This document shows, piece after piece, positions 9,901-18,714 of a stretch of DNA of 64,000 bases. Numbering within the stretch: position 1 is the stretch's first letter; the number at the start of each line of letters is the position of its first letter. The DNA is from Tupaia tana (Eukaryota > Chordata > Mammalia > Scandentia > Tupaiidae): positions 77,718,408 through 77,782,407 of the forward strand of contig JAKSZU010000009.1 of the NCBI GenBank assembly GCA_026018925.1, written 5' to 3'. The position numbers were made by a program, and so were the translations under genes. The notes below the pieces were generated by a model that was given only the letters and a program-made list of their open reading frames with translations, had not been told where the DNA came from and made no database searches.

Positions 9901-10420
9901 TGGAAACTTACGTACTCATTATCATTTGTTTCCATGAATCTTTTGATTTCAGTCTTAATCTATTCAGTAGTCATGACATAGGTTATTTAGTTTTCATGTA
10001 TTTGTTTCTTTTCTAAGATTTTTCATGAGGGTAATATGAAGTTTAATTCCATTGTGGTCAGAGAAAGTGCACAGATATTTATATGCAGTAAATCTTCTTG
10101 ATGAATTAGCCCTTTTAATATTATGTAATGCCCTTTGTTTCTTCTTAGGGTTTTTGTCCTAAAGCCTATTTTGTCTGAAATCAGTATATCAACTTCTGGT
10201 CTTTTTTTATTATTTCCATTTGCATGGAATACCATTTTCCAACCCTTCACTTTTAATCTATGTATCCATGAGTTGGGTTTTTTTGTAGGCAACTGATATA
10301 GTGCTTCTGATTTTTACCCTATTTTGTCACTCTGTGTCTTCTGATCAGAGAATTTAATCCATTAACATTCAATGTTATTTTCGACATATCCGGACTTTTC
10401 CTTACCATCAAGTTGGCCAT
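6940..10420 (-). pseudogene. Outer L1 ORF2 (endonuclease-reverse transcriptase), decayed
   Basis: ORF2p nicks target DNA and reverse-transcribes L1 RNA at the nick. The start codon is at 10418-10420, 43 bases past the ORF1 stop. Visible parts in coding order are the endonuclease start (10023-10292, GWKMVFHANGNNKKR), the linker and RT entry (9215-9493, [25 protein letters not shown]), the RT catalytic LFADDMIVY near 8680, and the C-terminal region (7810-8375, then 7046-7327 with QLLWTTIWKLP). Many frameshifts and stops are present. The region is about 350 bases shorter than the inner copy, and the loss maps mainly near 10085, removing the central endonuclease including the VGDLNT and SDHHGI motifs seen in the inner L1. 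Confidence 0.85.
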
Positions 10421-10463
10421 ATTCAGGGTTGCTTTTTGTTCTCTTATTGCTGTCTGTCTGACT

Positions 10464-11683
10464 TTAGTTTTCTTGGTATAATACTCCTTTCATAATTTCT
10501 TGAAGAGCTGGTGTGGAGATGGTAAATGCTTTCAGGCTTGGCTTATCCTAGAATGTTTTTATCTTCTTTTTCCATATGAAGAATAATCTTGCCGGGTATA
10601 ATATTCTTGTTTATTTAGGTTTTTTTTGGAGATGTTTTTGCTATAGGGTGCGTGCGCTCGCCAGACAGACAGAGAGAGACATAGAGACAGAAAGTGAGAA
10701 ATCACCCCCCAGGGGGGATGGCCACACCGCAATCCCTTCTCCTCCATTCTCCTCTCGGGATCTTGGGTACGCACGCACACGCACCTGGCATGAGTTTTAA
10801 GCCACTGGGTCCAGGATGCAAACCGTGGTCCACCATGTGGGAGTCCAGCGACATAGCCATTATGCTAACTGCTGGTTCCAATTCTTGTTATTTTTTTTTT
10901 TTAATTTAACACTTTGAATGTATTTCCCCATTCTTTCCTTGCTTGCATTGTATCCGATGAGAGGTCTGCTGTTAACCTGATAAGATAGCCTTTGTAAGTT
11001 ACTTGATGTTTCTCTCTTACCATTCTTGGTATCTTGTCTTTGTGATTTTGGTCAATCTAGCTATGATGTTTTGTGGAGAAGATCTTTTGAATTGTTTCTA
11101 TTTGTGGTTCTTTGTATTTCTTGAGTCTGGATGTTTGAGTGCCTCTGTAGACTTGGAAAGTTTTCTTTCAAAATTTTGTGAAATAGATTATCAATCCCCT
11201 TATTAGTTTCTTCACCTTCTGGGATAACAGTTATTTGGATGTTTGGGCATTTAATGGTATCTAGTATTTCTTGTAAAGTATTCTCAGTTTTCTTGGCTGT
11301 TTTCTCAGTGTTTTTGATAATTTTTTCTAGGTCATTTATTTTGTCTTCTTCTTCTGAGATTTGATCCTGCATGGTCTAACCTGCTTTTAATATTTTCAAA
11401 GGAGATTTTGATTTACTGTATTACAGCCTTCATATCTAACAGTTCCTTTTGATTCTTTTTTTAGGGTGTCTAATTCTTCTTTCATATCATGGAAGGACTT
11501 CCTCATCTCTTGGAGCTCAATGTCTCTTTTCTCTTGTAGCTCATAGAGTTTCATTACTATAAATGTTCTAAATTCTTTTTCTGACATTTCAATAAAATCC
11601 TCAAATTTTTCCCTATTTGATGACTACTTACAATGTTCCCTTAATTCTCTCATTCTTGAGACTTTTCTCCAATTTTTAGTCAT
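10464..11683 (-). pseudogene. Outer L1 ORF1 (RNA-binding chaperone), interrupted by a SINE
   Basis: Read on the minus strand, a start-codon equivalent at 11681-11683 is followed by REHCK-stop, MSEKEFRTFI (11587), the coiled-coil stretch, and the RNA-binding part (11061-11372, CPNIQITVIPEGEE, FHKILKENFP, NIQTQEIQRT). The frame then breaks. A SINE at 10618-10879 sits in the C-terminal portion, and the end codon is at 10464-10466. At least one early stop, several frameshifts and the SINE make it non-functional. Confidence 0.83.
10618..10879 (-). mobile_element. tRNA-derived SINE inserted in outer L1 ORF1
   Basis: A well-preserved copy of the main SINE: T-rich left end (complement of the tail), GCGCTCGCCAGACAGAC, CCCAGGGGGGATGGCC, ATTCTCCTCTCGGGATC, and a tRNA-like head ending AACTGCTGGTTCC. 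Flanking ATTCTTGTT(T)ATT sequences near 10604 and 10881 look like a target-site duplication. The ORF1 sequence continues on both sides. Confidence 0.9.
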
Positions 11684-12289
11684 TGGTAATATATTCTCTT
11701 TTGGATAATTTGTTGGGGAATGTTTTTGTAATTTTCAGCTTGTGTGTTCCCCTTACTGTGAAATAATGTTGTGCTATTTTCTCCCTTCTGCCGTGTCCTC
11801 CAGTGAAGGAAACACAGGAAGAGTTTTGAAATTGTATTTATGTAGGCAAGTTTCCCACTTTTTAAAGCCTGAATGGTGAGGGACAAAGAATTCTATAAAA
11901 CTCACAATATTCATTTATTTAGCTAATAAGCACCTAGACTTCTCTAGGCAGTGGGTAAGGGCTTAGGCATAAAATAGTAAAGTAAGGTAAAAAGAGAAAA
12001 AGTAGGAGGTAGCAATGGGAAGAAAAAGTGAAGAAATAGGAAGAAAAAGAAAACAGATCTAGGAAGAAAAAGAAAAGAAATATGAAGAAAAAGAAGAAAA
12101 GAAATAGAAGGAAAAAGGAAACAAGCCACAGAAAAATAAAACAGGGTTAAAAAATAAAAATTGTGTGGCACACAAGTGCCACATGAAAGTACAGGAGAGC
12201 AGAGATGGAGGTGCCTAGACAGATTTTGCCCAGGGTGAGAGAAAAAGAGAGAAATTAGCAAGATAAAGGTAAATGGAAGTGAACAAAAA
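11684..12289 (-). other. Outer L1 unique 5' leader, purine-rich
   Basis: The segment between ORF1 and the first 5' monomer. On the plus strand, 12000-12125 is a purine tract of imperfect GGAAGAAAAAG(AAA) units. No gene is visible. By analogy with 18356-18714 of the inner L1 it is the non-repeated part of the 5' UTR. Confidence 0.6.
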
Positions 12290-12526
12290 AGCTGGATTTT
12301 TTTAAGAGAAAAAAAAAGTTTGAAGGGACAGAAAAGATCAAGAGAGACACACAGAATTTATGTACCTGTCTAGAATTGTGGTATGCAGGGAGGCCCTAGA
12401 TGGAGGAGCTTCACAGCCATGAAGCTGGACCCAGAAGGTACAGGAGAGGAGAAATGGAGATACCTGGATGGATTCTGTATTGGGTGAGAGAAAATGAGAA
12501 ATTAGCAAGATAAAGACACAAGGGAA
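12290..12526 (-). repeat. Outer L1 5' monomer (first copy)
   Basis: Plus-strand wording of one unit of about 250 bases: AAAGCTGGATTTTTTT, GGGACAGAAAAGATCAAGAG, GAGCTTCACAGCCATGAAGC, CTGGATGGATTCTGT, GAGAAATTAGCAAGATAAAG. The same unit recurs at 12793-13054 and from 56803 to 60089, which shows that those two stretches were once contiguous. Confidence 0.8.
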
Positions 12527-12778
12527 GGGACCAGCATTTAGTGTAATGGCTATGTCCCTGGACTCCCACGTCCCGGAACCAGTGGCTTAAAACTCACTCC
12601 AGGAGTGTGTGTGTGCGTGCCCAAGATCCCAAGAGGAGAATGGAGGAGAAGGGATTGTGGCATGGCCATCCCTCCTGGGGGTGATTTCTCACTTTCTGTA
12701 TCTCTGTCTCTCTCTGTCTGTCTGGCGAGAGCACATGCCCTATAGAAAAAAACCTCTCAAAAAACAAACAAAAAAAAC
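12527..12778 (+). mobile_element. tRNA-derived SINE in outer L1 5' monomers
   Basis: A plus-strand copy: GGGACCAGCATTTAGTG head, CCCAAGATCCCAAGAGGAG body, pyrimidine stretch, CTATAGAAAAAAACCTCTC end and A-rich tail. The B box is lost: about 18 bases between CTCCCACG and TCCCGGAACC are missing compared with other copies. AGACACAAGG(G)AAGG duplicates at 12514-12528 and 12779-12792 flank it. Confidence 0.88.
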
Positions 12779-13054
12779 AGACACAAGGAAGGATACGGAA
12801 AAGCTGAATTTTAAAAAGAGAAAAATAGTTGGAAGGGACAGAAAAGAGCAAGAGGGAGACACAGACTTTGCCAACCTGGCTAGCAATGGGGCCTGCAGGG
12901 GTAAGGAGCCCTAGCTCGAGTTTTACAGCCATGGCACTGGACTCTAAAGGTACAGAAGAGCATAAATGTGACTGGACAGATCCTGTTCTGGGTGAAAAAG
13001 AGAAAAACTAGCAAGATAAAGGCACAAGGAAGGGGGCAGAAAAGCTGTTTTTTT
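12779..13054 (-). repeat. Outer L1 5' monomer (second copy) up to the inner L1 site
   Basis: The second monomer, reading TTGGAAGGGACAGAAAAGAG, TTTGCCAACCTGGCTAGCA and CTAGCAAGATAAAGGCACAA. It breaks at 13054 within the AAAGCTGTTTTTTT junction of two monomers, where the inner L1 begins. Confidence 0.82.
13039..13054. repeat. Left target-site duplication of the inner L1
   Basis: GAAAAGCTGTTTTTTT, repeated at 56803-56818. The T-run followed by A residues fits a TTTT|AA L1 endonuclease site. The AAAGCTG core also occurs in other monomers, so the evidence is that it appears on both sides of the insertion instead of once. Confidence 0.75.
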
Positions 13055-13070
13055 AAATTTTTTAAATGTA

Positions 13071-13076
13071 TTTATT
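13071..13076 (-). promoter_or_regulatory. Polyadenylation signal of inner L1
   Basis: TTTATT on the plus strand, i.e. AATAAA on the element's strand, 16 bases before its 3' terminus. Confidence 0.6.
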
Positions 13077-13469
13077 ATCATCATAATCTTGTTTATATTA
13101 CATTGAATCACATATAACTTTACAGTGTATTACATTGCTTTTTCAAAAGGGAATGCCATGCATGTCACTCAATACAGAGACACTAAAGTCCCCACTTCAT
13201 CATTCAATATCTTTCCATTTTCCCCCCAATCATTATTATTATTATTATTATTCCAATTATTTTTTTTTCTTTCATTTATTTATTTTTACATTTGTCCACA
13301 AAGATTTACTTTACATAGCAAAAAATTTTAGCTCATACTCCATAATTCTTGACAGTTTACAAACAACTTTCAAAATTTCAAAATACTGAATATTAAAGAT
13401 AATGTTCAAAATATGTCTTACAATTTTGTATAATTTTATAACTCTATAACAACAGAAGCACTATGGTTT

Positions 13470-13472
<3 letters not shown>

Positions 13473-13521
<49 letters not shown>
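13473..13521. repeat. (TA)n microsatellite
   Basis: About 24 TA units directly next to the end codon of inner L1 ORF2. Confidence 0.95.
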
Positions 13522-13522
<1 letters not shown>

Positions 13523-13525
<3 letters not shown>

Positions 13526-16500
13526 GAGTGCAGACACTCGGTATATATTAAGTGGGGATGTACAATGCCTCTCCTTCATAGCATGGCTTGCTTCAGTGAG
13601 CAGTAAGTCTTCCATATTCATCCACTTCCTTTCAAAAGCCAGGGGTTTGTTGTTTTTTATGGATGAATAGTATTCCATTGAGTATATGTGCCACAGGTTT
13701 TCTAACCATTCATCAGTTCGTGGGCATTTAGGTTGTTTCCATGACAGCAATCGTGAAAAGTGCTACAATAAACATCGATGTGCAAGCACTTTTTCGATTA
13801 AGTATTCTTCTGACATTTGGGTAGATACCAAGGAGTAGGATTGCTGGATCATATGGTAGTTCTATTTGTAGATTTTGGAGGAATCTCCAAATTGTTCTCC
13901 ACAGTGGTTGGACCAATTTACAATCCCACCAGCAGTGTAAGAGAATTCTCTTTTCACCACACCCCCTCCAGCACTTATCATTTTTTGTTTTTTTAATCTT
14001 AGACATTCTGACTGGGGTTAGGTGATATCTCATTGTTGTTTCTTTCTTCATTTCTCTTACAATGAGGGATGTTGAGCATTTTTTAATATGCCTTTTAGCT
14101 ATTTGTATGTCATCTTTAGAGAGTGGCTTTTTCAACTCATTCTTCCATCTTTTAATAGAATTGATTGTCTTTTTCTGGAACAGTTGCTTGAGTTCCTTGT
14201 GAATTCTGGTTATCAGTCCCTTGTCTGATGCATAGTTTACAAAAATATTTTCCCATTCTGAGGGCTGTCTGTTCACACTAATCACTAGGTCTTTTGCCAT
14301 GCAGAAACTTCTTAGTCTGATGTAATCCCACTTGTCTACTTTAGGGATCATAGACTGTGCATTGGGAGTCTTATTTAAGAAGTTTTCCCCTACCCCAATG
14401 TCTCCCAGATTTTCCCCGGTGTTTTCCAAGAGCAGTTTTATAGTTTGAGGTCTTAGATTTAGATCTTTGATCCACCTTGACTTTATTTTTGTCAGAGGTG
14501 AGAGGTAGGGGTTCAGACTCATCTTTCTGCAAGTGGCGATCCAGTTTTGCCAGCACCATTTGCTGAAGAGGTATTCCTTTTCCCACTGAATTGACTGGTA
14601 CCCCTTGTCAAAAATCATTTGGCTGTATGTTTGAGCATTCATTTCTGGGGACTCTATTCTGTTCCATTGGTCCACCTGTCTGTTCCTGTACCAGTACCAT
14701 GCTGTTTTGATTACCACAGCTTTGTAGTATATTTTTGGGTCAGGGATTGAGATGCCACCCACTCCACTCTTCTTGTGCAGAACTGCTTTGGCAATATGGG
14801 GTCTTTTATGATTCCAGACAAACGTTATGATTGTCTTTCCTAGATCTGTAAAGAATGTGTCTGGTACTTTGATTGGCATTGCATTATATAGGTAGATTAA
14901 TTTGGGTAAAATTGCCATTTTGATTATATTAATTCTTCCAATCCAGGAACATGGGATGTCCTTCAACTTTTTTATGTCATTTTCAATTTCTTTTTTTATC
15001 TCCTCATAGTTTTTCTTGTGGAGGTCTTTAACTTCTTTCATTAGATTTATCCCTAAGTATCTTATACTTTTTTTGGCTATGGTAAATGGAACAACTTTTT
15101 TCAGTTCTATCTCAGTCTGCCTGTTGTTTGTATACAGAAATGCTATAGATTTCTGGATATTAATTTTGTAGCCTGCAACATTACTGTATTCATGTAAATT
15201 TTTTTATGGAAACCATTGGGTCTTCTATGTATACAATCATGTCATCTGCAAATAGAGAGTTTCACCTCTTCTTTTCCTATTTGAATGCCTTTTATTTTTT
15301 CCTCTTTTCTGATGGCAATGGCCAAGACTTCTAGTACTATATTGAAGAGGAGTGGAGAAAGTGGACATCCTTGTCTTGTACCTGTTTTCAGTGGAAAAGC
15401 TTTCAGCTTTTCTCCATTCAGGATGATGTTCGCTATGGGTTTTTCATAGATAGTTTTTATTGTGTTGAGAAATGACCCCTGTATGCCGATTTTGCCGAGA
15501 GTCTTGATCATGAAGGGATGCTGTATCTTATCAAATGCTTTTTCTGCATCAATTGATATGACCATATGGTTTTTATCTTTCTTCCTATTAATATGGTGTA
15601 TTACATTTATGGTTTTGCATATGTTGAACCAACCTTGCATTCCTGGGATAAAGCCTACCTGATCATGATGTATAATCTTTTTATAAGTTGTTTTATACAG
15701 TTTGCTAGTACCGTGTTGAGAATATTCGCGTCTATATTCATCAGGGATATTGGTTTATAGCTTTCCTTCTTTGTCCTGTCCTTATCTGTTTTAAGGATAA
15801 GGGTGATAGAGGCTTCATAGAATGAATTAGAGAGAGATTCACCCTTTTGGATATTTAGAAATAACTTGAGCAAATGGGGGTTAACTCTTCTTTGAAAGTT
15901 TTGTAAAATTCAAAGGTGAATCCATCAGGGCCAGGGCTTTTCTTTGTTGGGAGGTTATTTATAACTGATTTGATCTCCTGGCTTGTTGTGTATCTATTCC
16001 GACTTTCTATGTCCTTCCGGCTCAATCTAGGTAGATTATACATGTCCAGAAATTTGTCCATCTCATCCAAATTATCTTGTTTCTTGGCATACAGATGTTC
16101 ATAGTACCCTCTAATAATTATTTCTATTTCTACTATGTCTGTTGTTATTTTGCCTACTTCATTGCAGATCTGATCCACCTGGTTCTTTTCTCTCTTCTTC
16201 TTAATAAGTCTCAACAGTGGTGTATCAATTTTGTTTATCTTTTCAAAGAACCAACTTTTACTTTCATTTATCTTCTGTATAGTTCGTTTATTTTCTATTT
16301 CATTTATTTCTGCTTGTATCTTTATTATTTCCTTTCTCCTGGAGTTTTTTGGATCTTTTTGCTGTTGCTTTTCCAATTATGTGAGGCATGATGTTAGGTT
16401 ATCCATTTGACTTCTTTCCATGCTCCTCTTATGTGCACTAATTGCTATGAAATTCCCTCTTATGACTGCTTTAGCAGTGTCCCAAAGATTATGGAAACTC

Positions 16501-17350
16501 GTGTCCTCATTGTCATTGGCTTCCATGAACCCTTTGATTTCAGTCTTTATTTCTTCAGTAGTTGTGGAGTCATTCAGGAGTAGGTTATTTAGTTTCCATG
16601 TATATGAATATTTTTGAAGATTTCTCTTGAAATTAAACTCAAGTTTAATTCCATGATGGTCAGAGAAGATGCTGGGAATAGTTTCTATGCCTTTGAATCT
16701 GTAGAGGCTTGCTTTGTGCCCAATAATGTGGTCAATCTTCAAGAATGTTCCATGTGGTGGTGAGAAAAAAGTGTATCTCGAGGTTTTGGGATGGAAATTT
16801 CTATAGATGTCTGTTAAGTCCATTTGATTTATGATCTCATTTAGATCTTTTATCTCTTTACCTATTTTTTGTCTATATGATCTATCCAGGGGGGATAGTG
16901 CAGTGTTCAGGTCTCCAACAATTAGTGTGCTGCAGTCTATCTCCCTTTTTAGATCTAGCAGTCTTTCCTTCACATATTTGGGTGCTCCTGTGTTAGGCAC
17001 ATAGATATTAATAAGCATTATATCTTCTTGATCCTTTTACTACAATATAGTGCCCTTCTTTGTCTCTTCGAACAGTTTTTGTTTTAAAGCCTATTTTGTC
17101 AGAGATTAGTATTGCGTCTCCAGCTCTTTTTTGGTTCCCATTTGCATGGAAAATCTGTTTTCCAACCCTTCACTTTCAGTCTATGTATATCTTTATCCAT
17201 GAAGTGGGTTTCCTGTAGGCAACAGATAGAGAATTTTTGTTTTTTAACCCACTCAGCCAGTCTGTGTCTCTTGATTGGAGAGTTTAATCCATTAACATTC
17301 AATGTCATTATCGATGTTAATGGATCTGTCCCGACGTTTAAGTTGGCCAT
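13523..17350 (-). pseudogene. Inner L1 ORF2 (endonuclease-reverse transcriptase), nearly full length, frameshifted
   Basis: The ATG at 17348-17350 to the stop at 13523 is about 1,275 codons, the normal ORF2 length. Order on the minus strand: endonuclease (MTLNVNGLN and LQETHFMDKD at 17350-17099; [13 protein letters not shown] and [11 protein letters not shown] at 17018-16377); linker and RT entry (16376-15855, [15 protein letters not shown]); RT core (15640-15242, [20 protein letters not shown]); [13 protein letters not shown] near 15255, two bases out of frame; then 437 uninterrupted codons (15041-13728) ending with the zinc-knuckle-like [14 protein letters not shown]. Frame breaks occur near 17020-17100, 16376, 15860, 15650, 15255, 15195 (with a small deletion) and 13740. 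All key catalytic motifs survive, so inactivation is fairly recent compared with the outer L1. Confidence 0.9.
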
Positions 17351-17394
17351 TGTCTTAGTTGCCTTTTACTCTTTTGTTTCTGGCTGTTACTTCT

Positions 17395-18355
17395 TTAGTT
17401 TTTCTGGAACAGTACTTTCTTCAGGGTTTCATGGAGAGCTGGCCTGGTGCTGGCAAATTCTTTCAGGTTTTGTTTGTCAGAGAAGATTTTAATCTTTTTA
17501 TTTCCATATGAAGGATAACCTTGCAGGATACAGTAATCTTGGTTGAAATTGTTTCTCTCTTAACACTTTCAATACATCTTCCGATTCTTTCCTTGCTTGC
17601 ATGGTTTCCGTTGAGAAGTCCGGTGTTAGCCTGATGGGGTGACCTTTGTAAGTCACTTGTCATTTCTCTCTTGCCAGTTTTAGTATCTTATCTTTATCTG
17701 TAGTTTTAGCCAGTCTGGCTATGATATGCCTTGGGAAAGATCTTCCTGGGTTGATTCTATTTGGTGTCCTTTGAATTTCTTGTGTCTGGATGTTTGAGTG
17801 CCTCTCTATGTCTGGGAAATTTTCTTCCAAGATTTCATGGAATAGGTTTTCCATGGTCTTATTATTTTCTTCATTTTCTGGGATAACAATTATTCGGATG
17901 TTAGGACGTCTAATGGAATCTAGTAATTCTCGTATGTTATCTTCATTTTTTTTTGTTGTTATTTTCTCTATCTTTTTGGTGGTTTTCTCTAGGTCAGAAG
18001 TTTTATCTTCTACATCAGAGATTCGACCTTCATCATGGTCTAATCGGCTTTTAATACTTTCGAGAGAGTTTTTTATTTCCTGTATTACAGACTTCACCTC
18101 TAATAGTTCCGTGTTATTCTTCCTCAGCCTTTCTTCCTTCATATTGTAAAAGGACTTTCTCATCTGCTGTAGTTCATTGTCTCTTTTCTGTTCCAGCTTA
18201 TGGTACTTGTTCAACATGAATATTCTAAACTCTATCTCGGACATTTTGGTAACATCCTCTATTTTTTCAAGAAAAGAAAGGGAGTTACTGTGTTCCTTTG
18301 ATGGAGACATATTTCCTGCTTTATTCAGGCCTGAGGTTCTTCTACTTCTAAACAT
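17395..18355 (-). pseudogene. Inner L1 ORF1 (RNA-binding chaperone) with premature stops
   Basis: First in-frame ATG at 18353-18355 (MFRSRRTSG), stop at 17395-17397, about 319 codons, near the usual ORF1p size. Domains: a short N-terminal part, coiled coil (about residues 20-115, heptad-like NELQQMRKSFYNMKEE and GRISDVEDKTSDLEK), the RNA-recognition part (RRPNIRIIVIPENEE, FHEILEENFPDIERHS, QTQEIQRTPNR) and the C-terminal part beginning RLAKTTDKDKILKLAREK. Straight after this a Trp codon has become TGA (about 17659), and two to three more stops follow before the C-terminal KVLFQKN. The frame is open upstream of the ATG to 18451 without another ATG. The ORF1-ORF2 spacer is 44 bases. Confidence 0.88.
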
Positions 18356-18714
18356 TGGGAGATGTGTTCCCTTTGAAAAACCTTTTACAAGAACATTTCT
18401 TTGAATAGGAGAAAGTCTGTTTCCTTTCTGATGTGGAATGGAGACAGCCAAAGTCTCTCATCAATTGTGTTTAGTTATGTAATAAGAGAAAAGGTGTACA
18501 AGGAAATGTATCTCCTACTTCGCAGGTGGTTCAGTGAAATGGAGGATTCTAGAGAGTCTTAAAATGTTAAAATATTTCAGAATTGTAATTCAAAATGTAT
18601 ATAGACAGCCAGAGATGGTGTAGATAAAGAAAGTGAGGACTGAATAAGTGTAAAGAAAATAATAGGAAGAATAAAGAAAAAGTCACGCACCGCACACTAG
18701 CGTGACGAGCGATT
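18356..18714 (-). other. Inner L1 unique 5' leader
   Basis: About 360 bases between ORF1 and the first 5' monomer, not repeated elsewhere in the window. A/T-rich apart from a small CpG cluster at 18682-18710. Expected to be the last part of the L1 5' UTR before ORF1. Confidence 0.65.
18682..18706. promoter_or_regulatory. CpG-bearing inverted repeat at the leader/array boundary
   Basis: GTCACGC at 18682-18688 is the exact reverse complement of GCGTGAC at 18700-18706, with an 11-base loop. TAGCGTG (18698-18704) fits the TNGCGTG core bound by the aryl-hydrocarbon receptor, and TGACG is a half CRE. It lies at the point where the repeated promoter monomers give way to the unique leader. A regulatory role is inference. 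Confidence 0.35.

Larger units (their letters stand above)
13055..13522 (-). mobile_element. Inner L1, 3' UTR
   Basis: An A/T-rich tail of the inner L1 with an ATT trinucleotide run (about 13228-13252) and a (TA)n tract (13473-13521) abutting the ORF2 stop codon. It differs from the outer L1's 3' UTR, so the two copies come from different subfamilies. Confidence 0.75.

Noticed and set aside
13523-17350. A functional reverse transcriptase gene
   Set aside because: At least six frame breaks lie between the start and stop codons, including one beside the FADD catalytic site.
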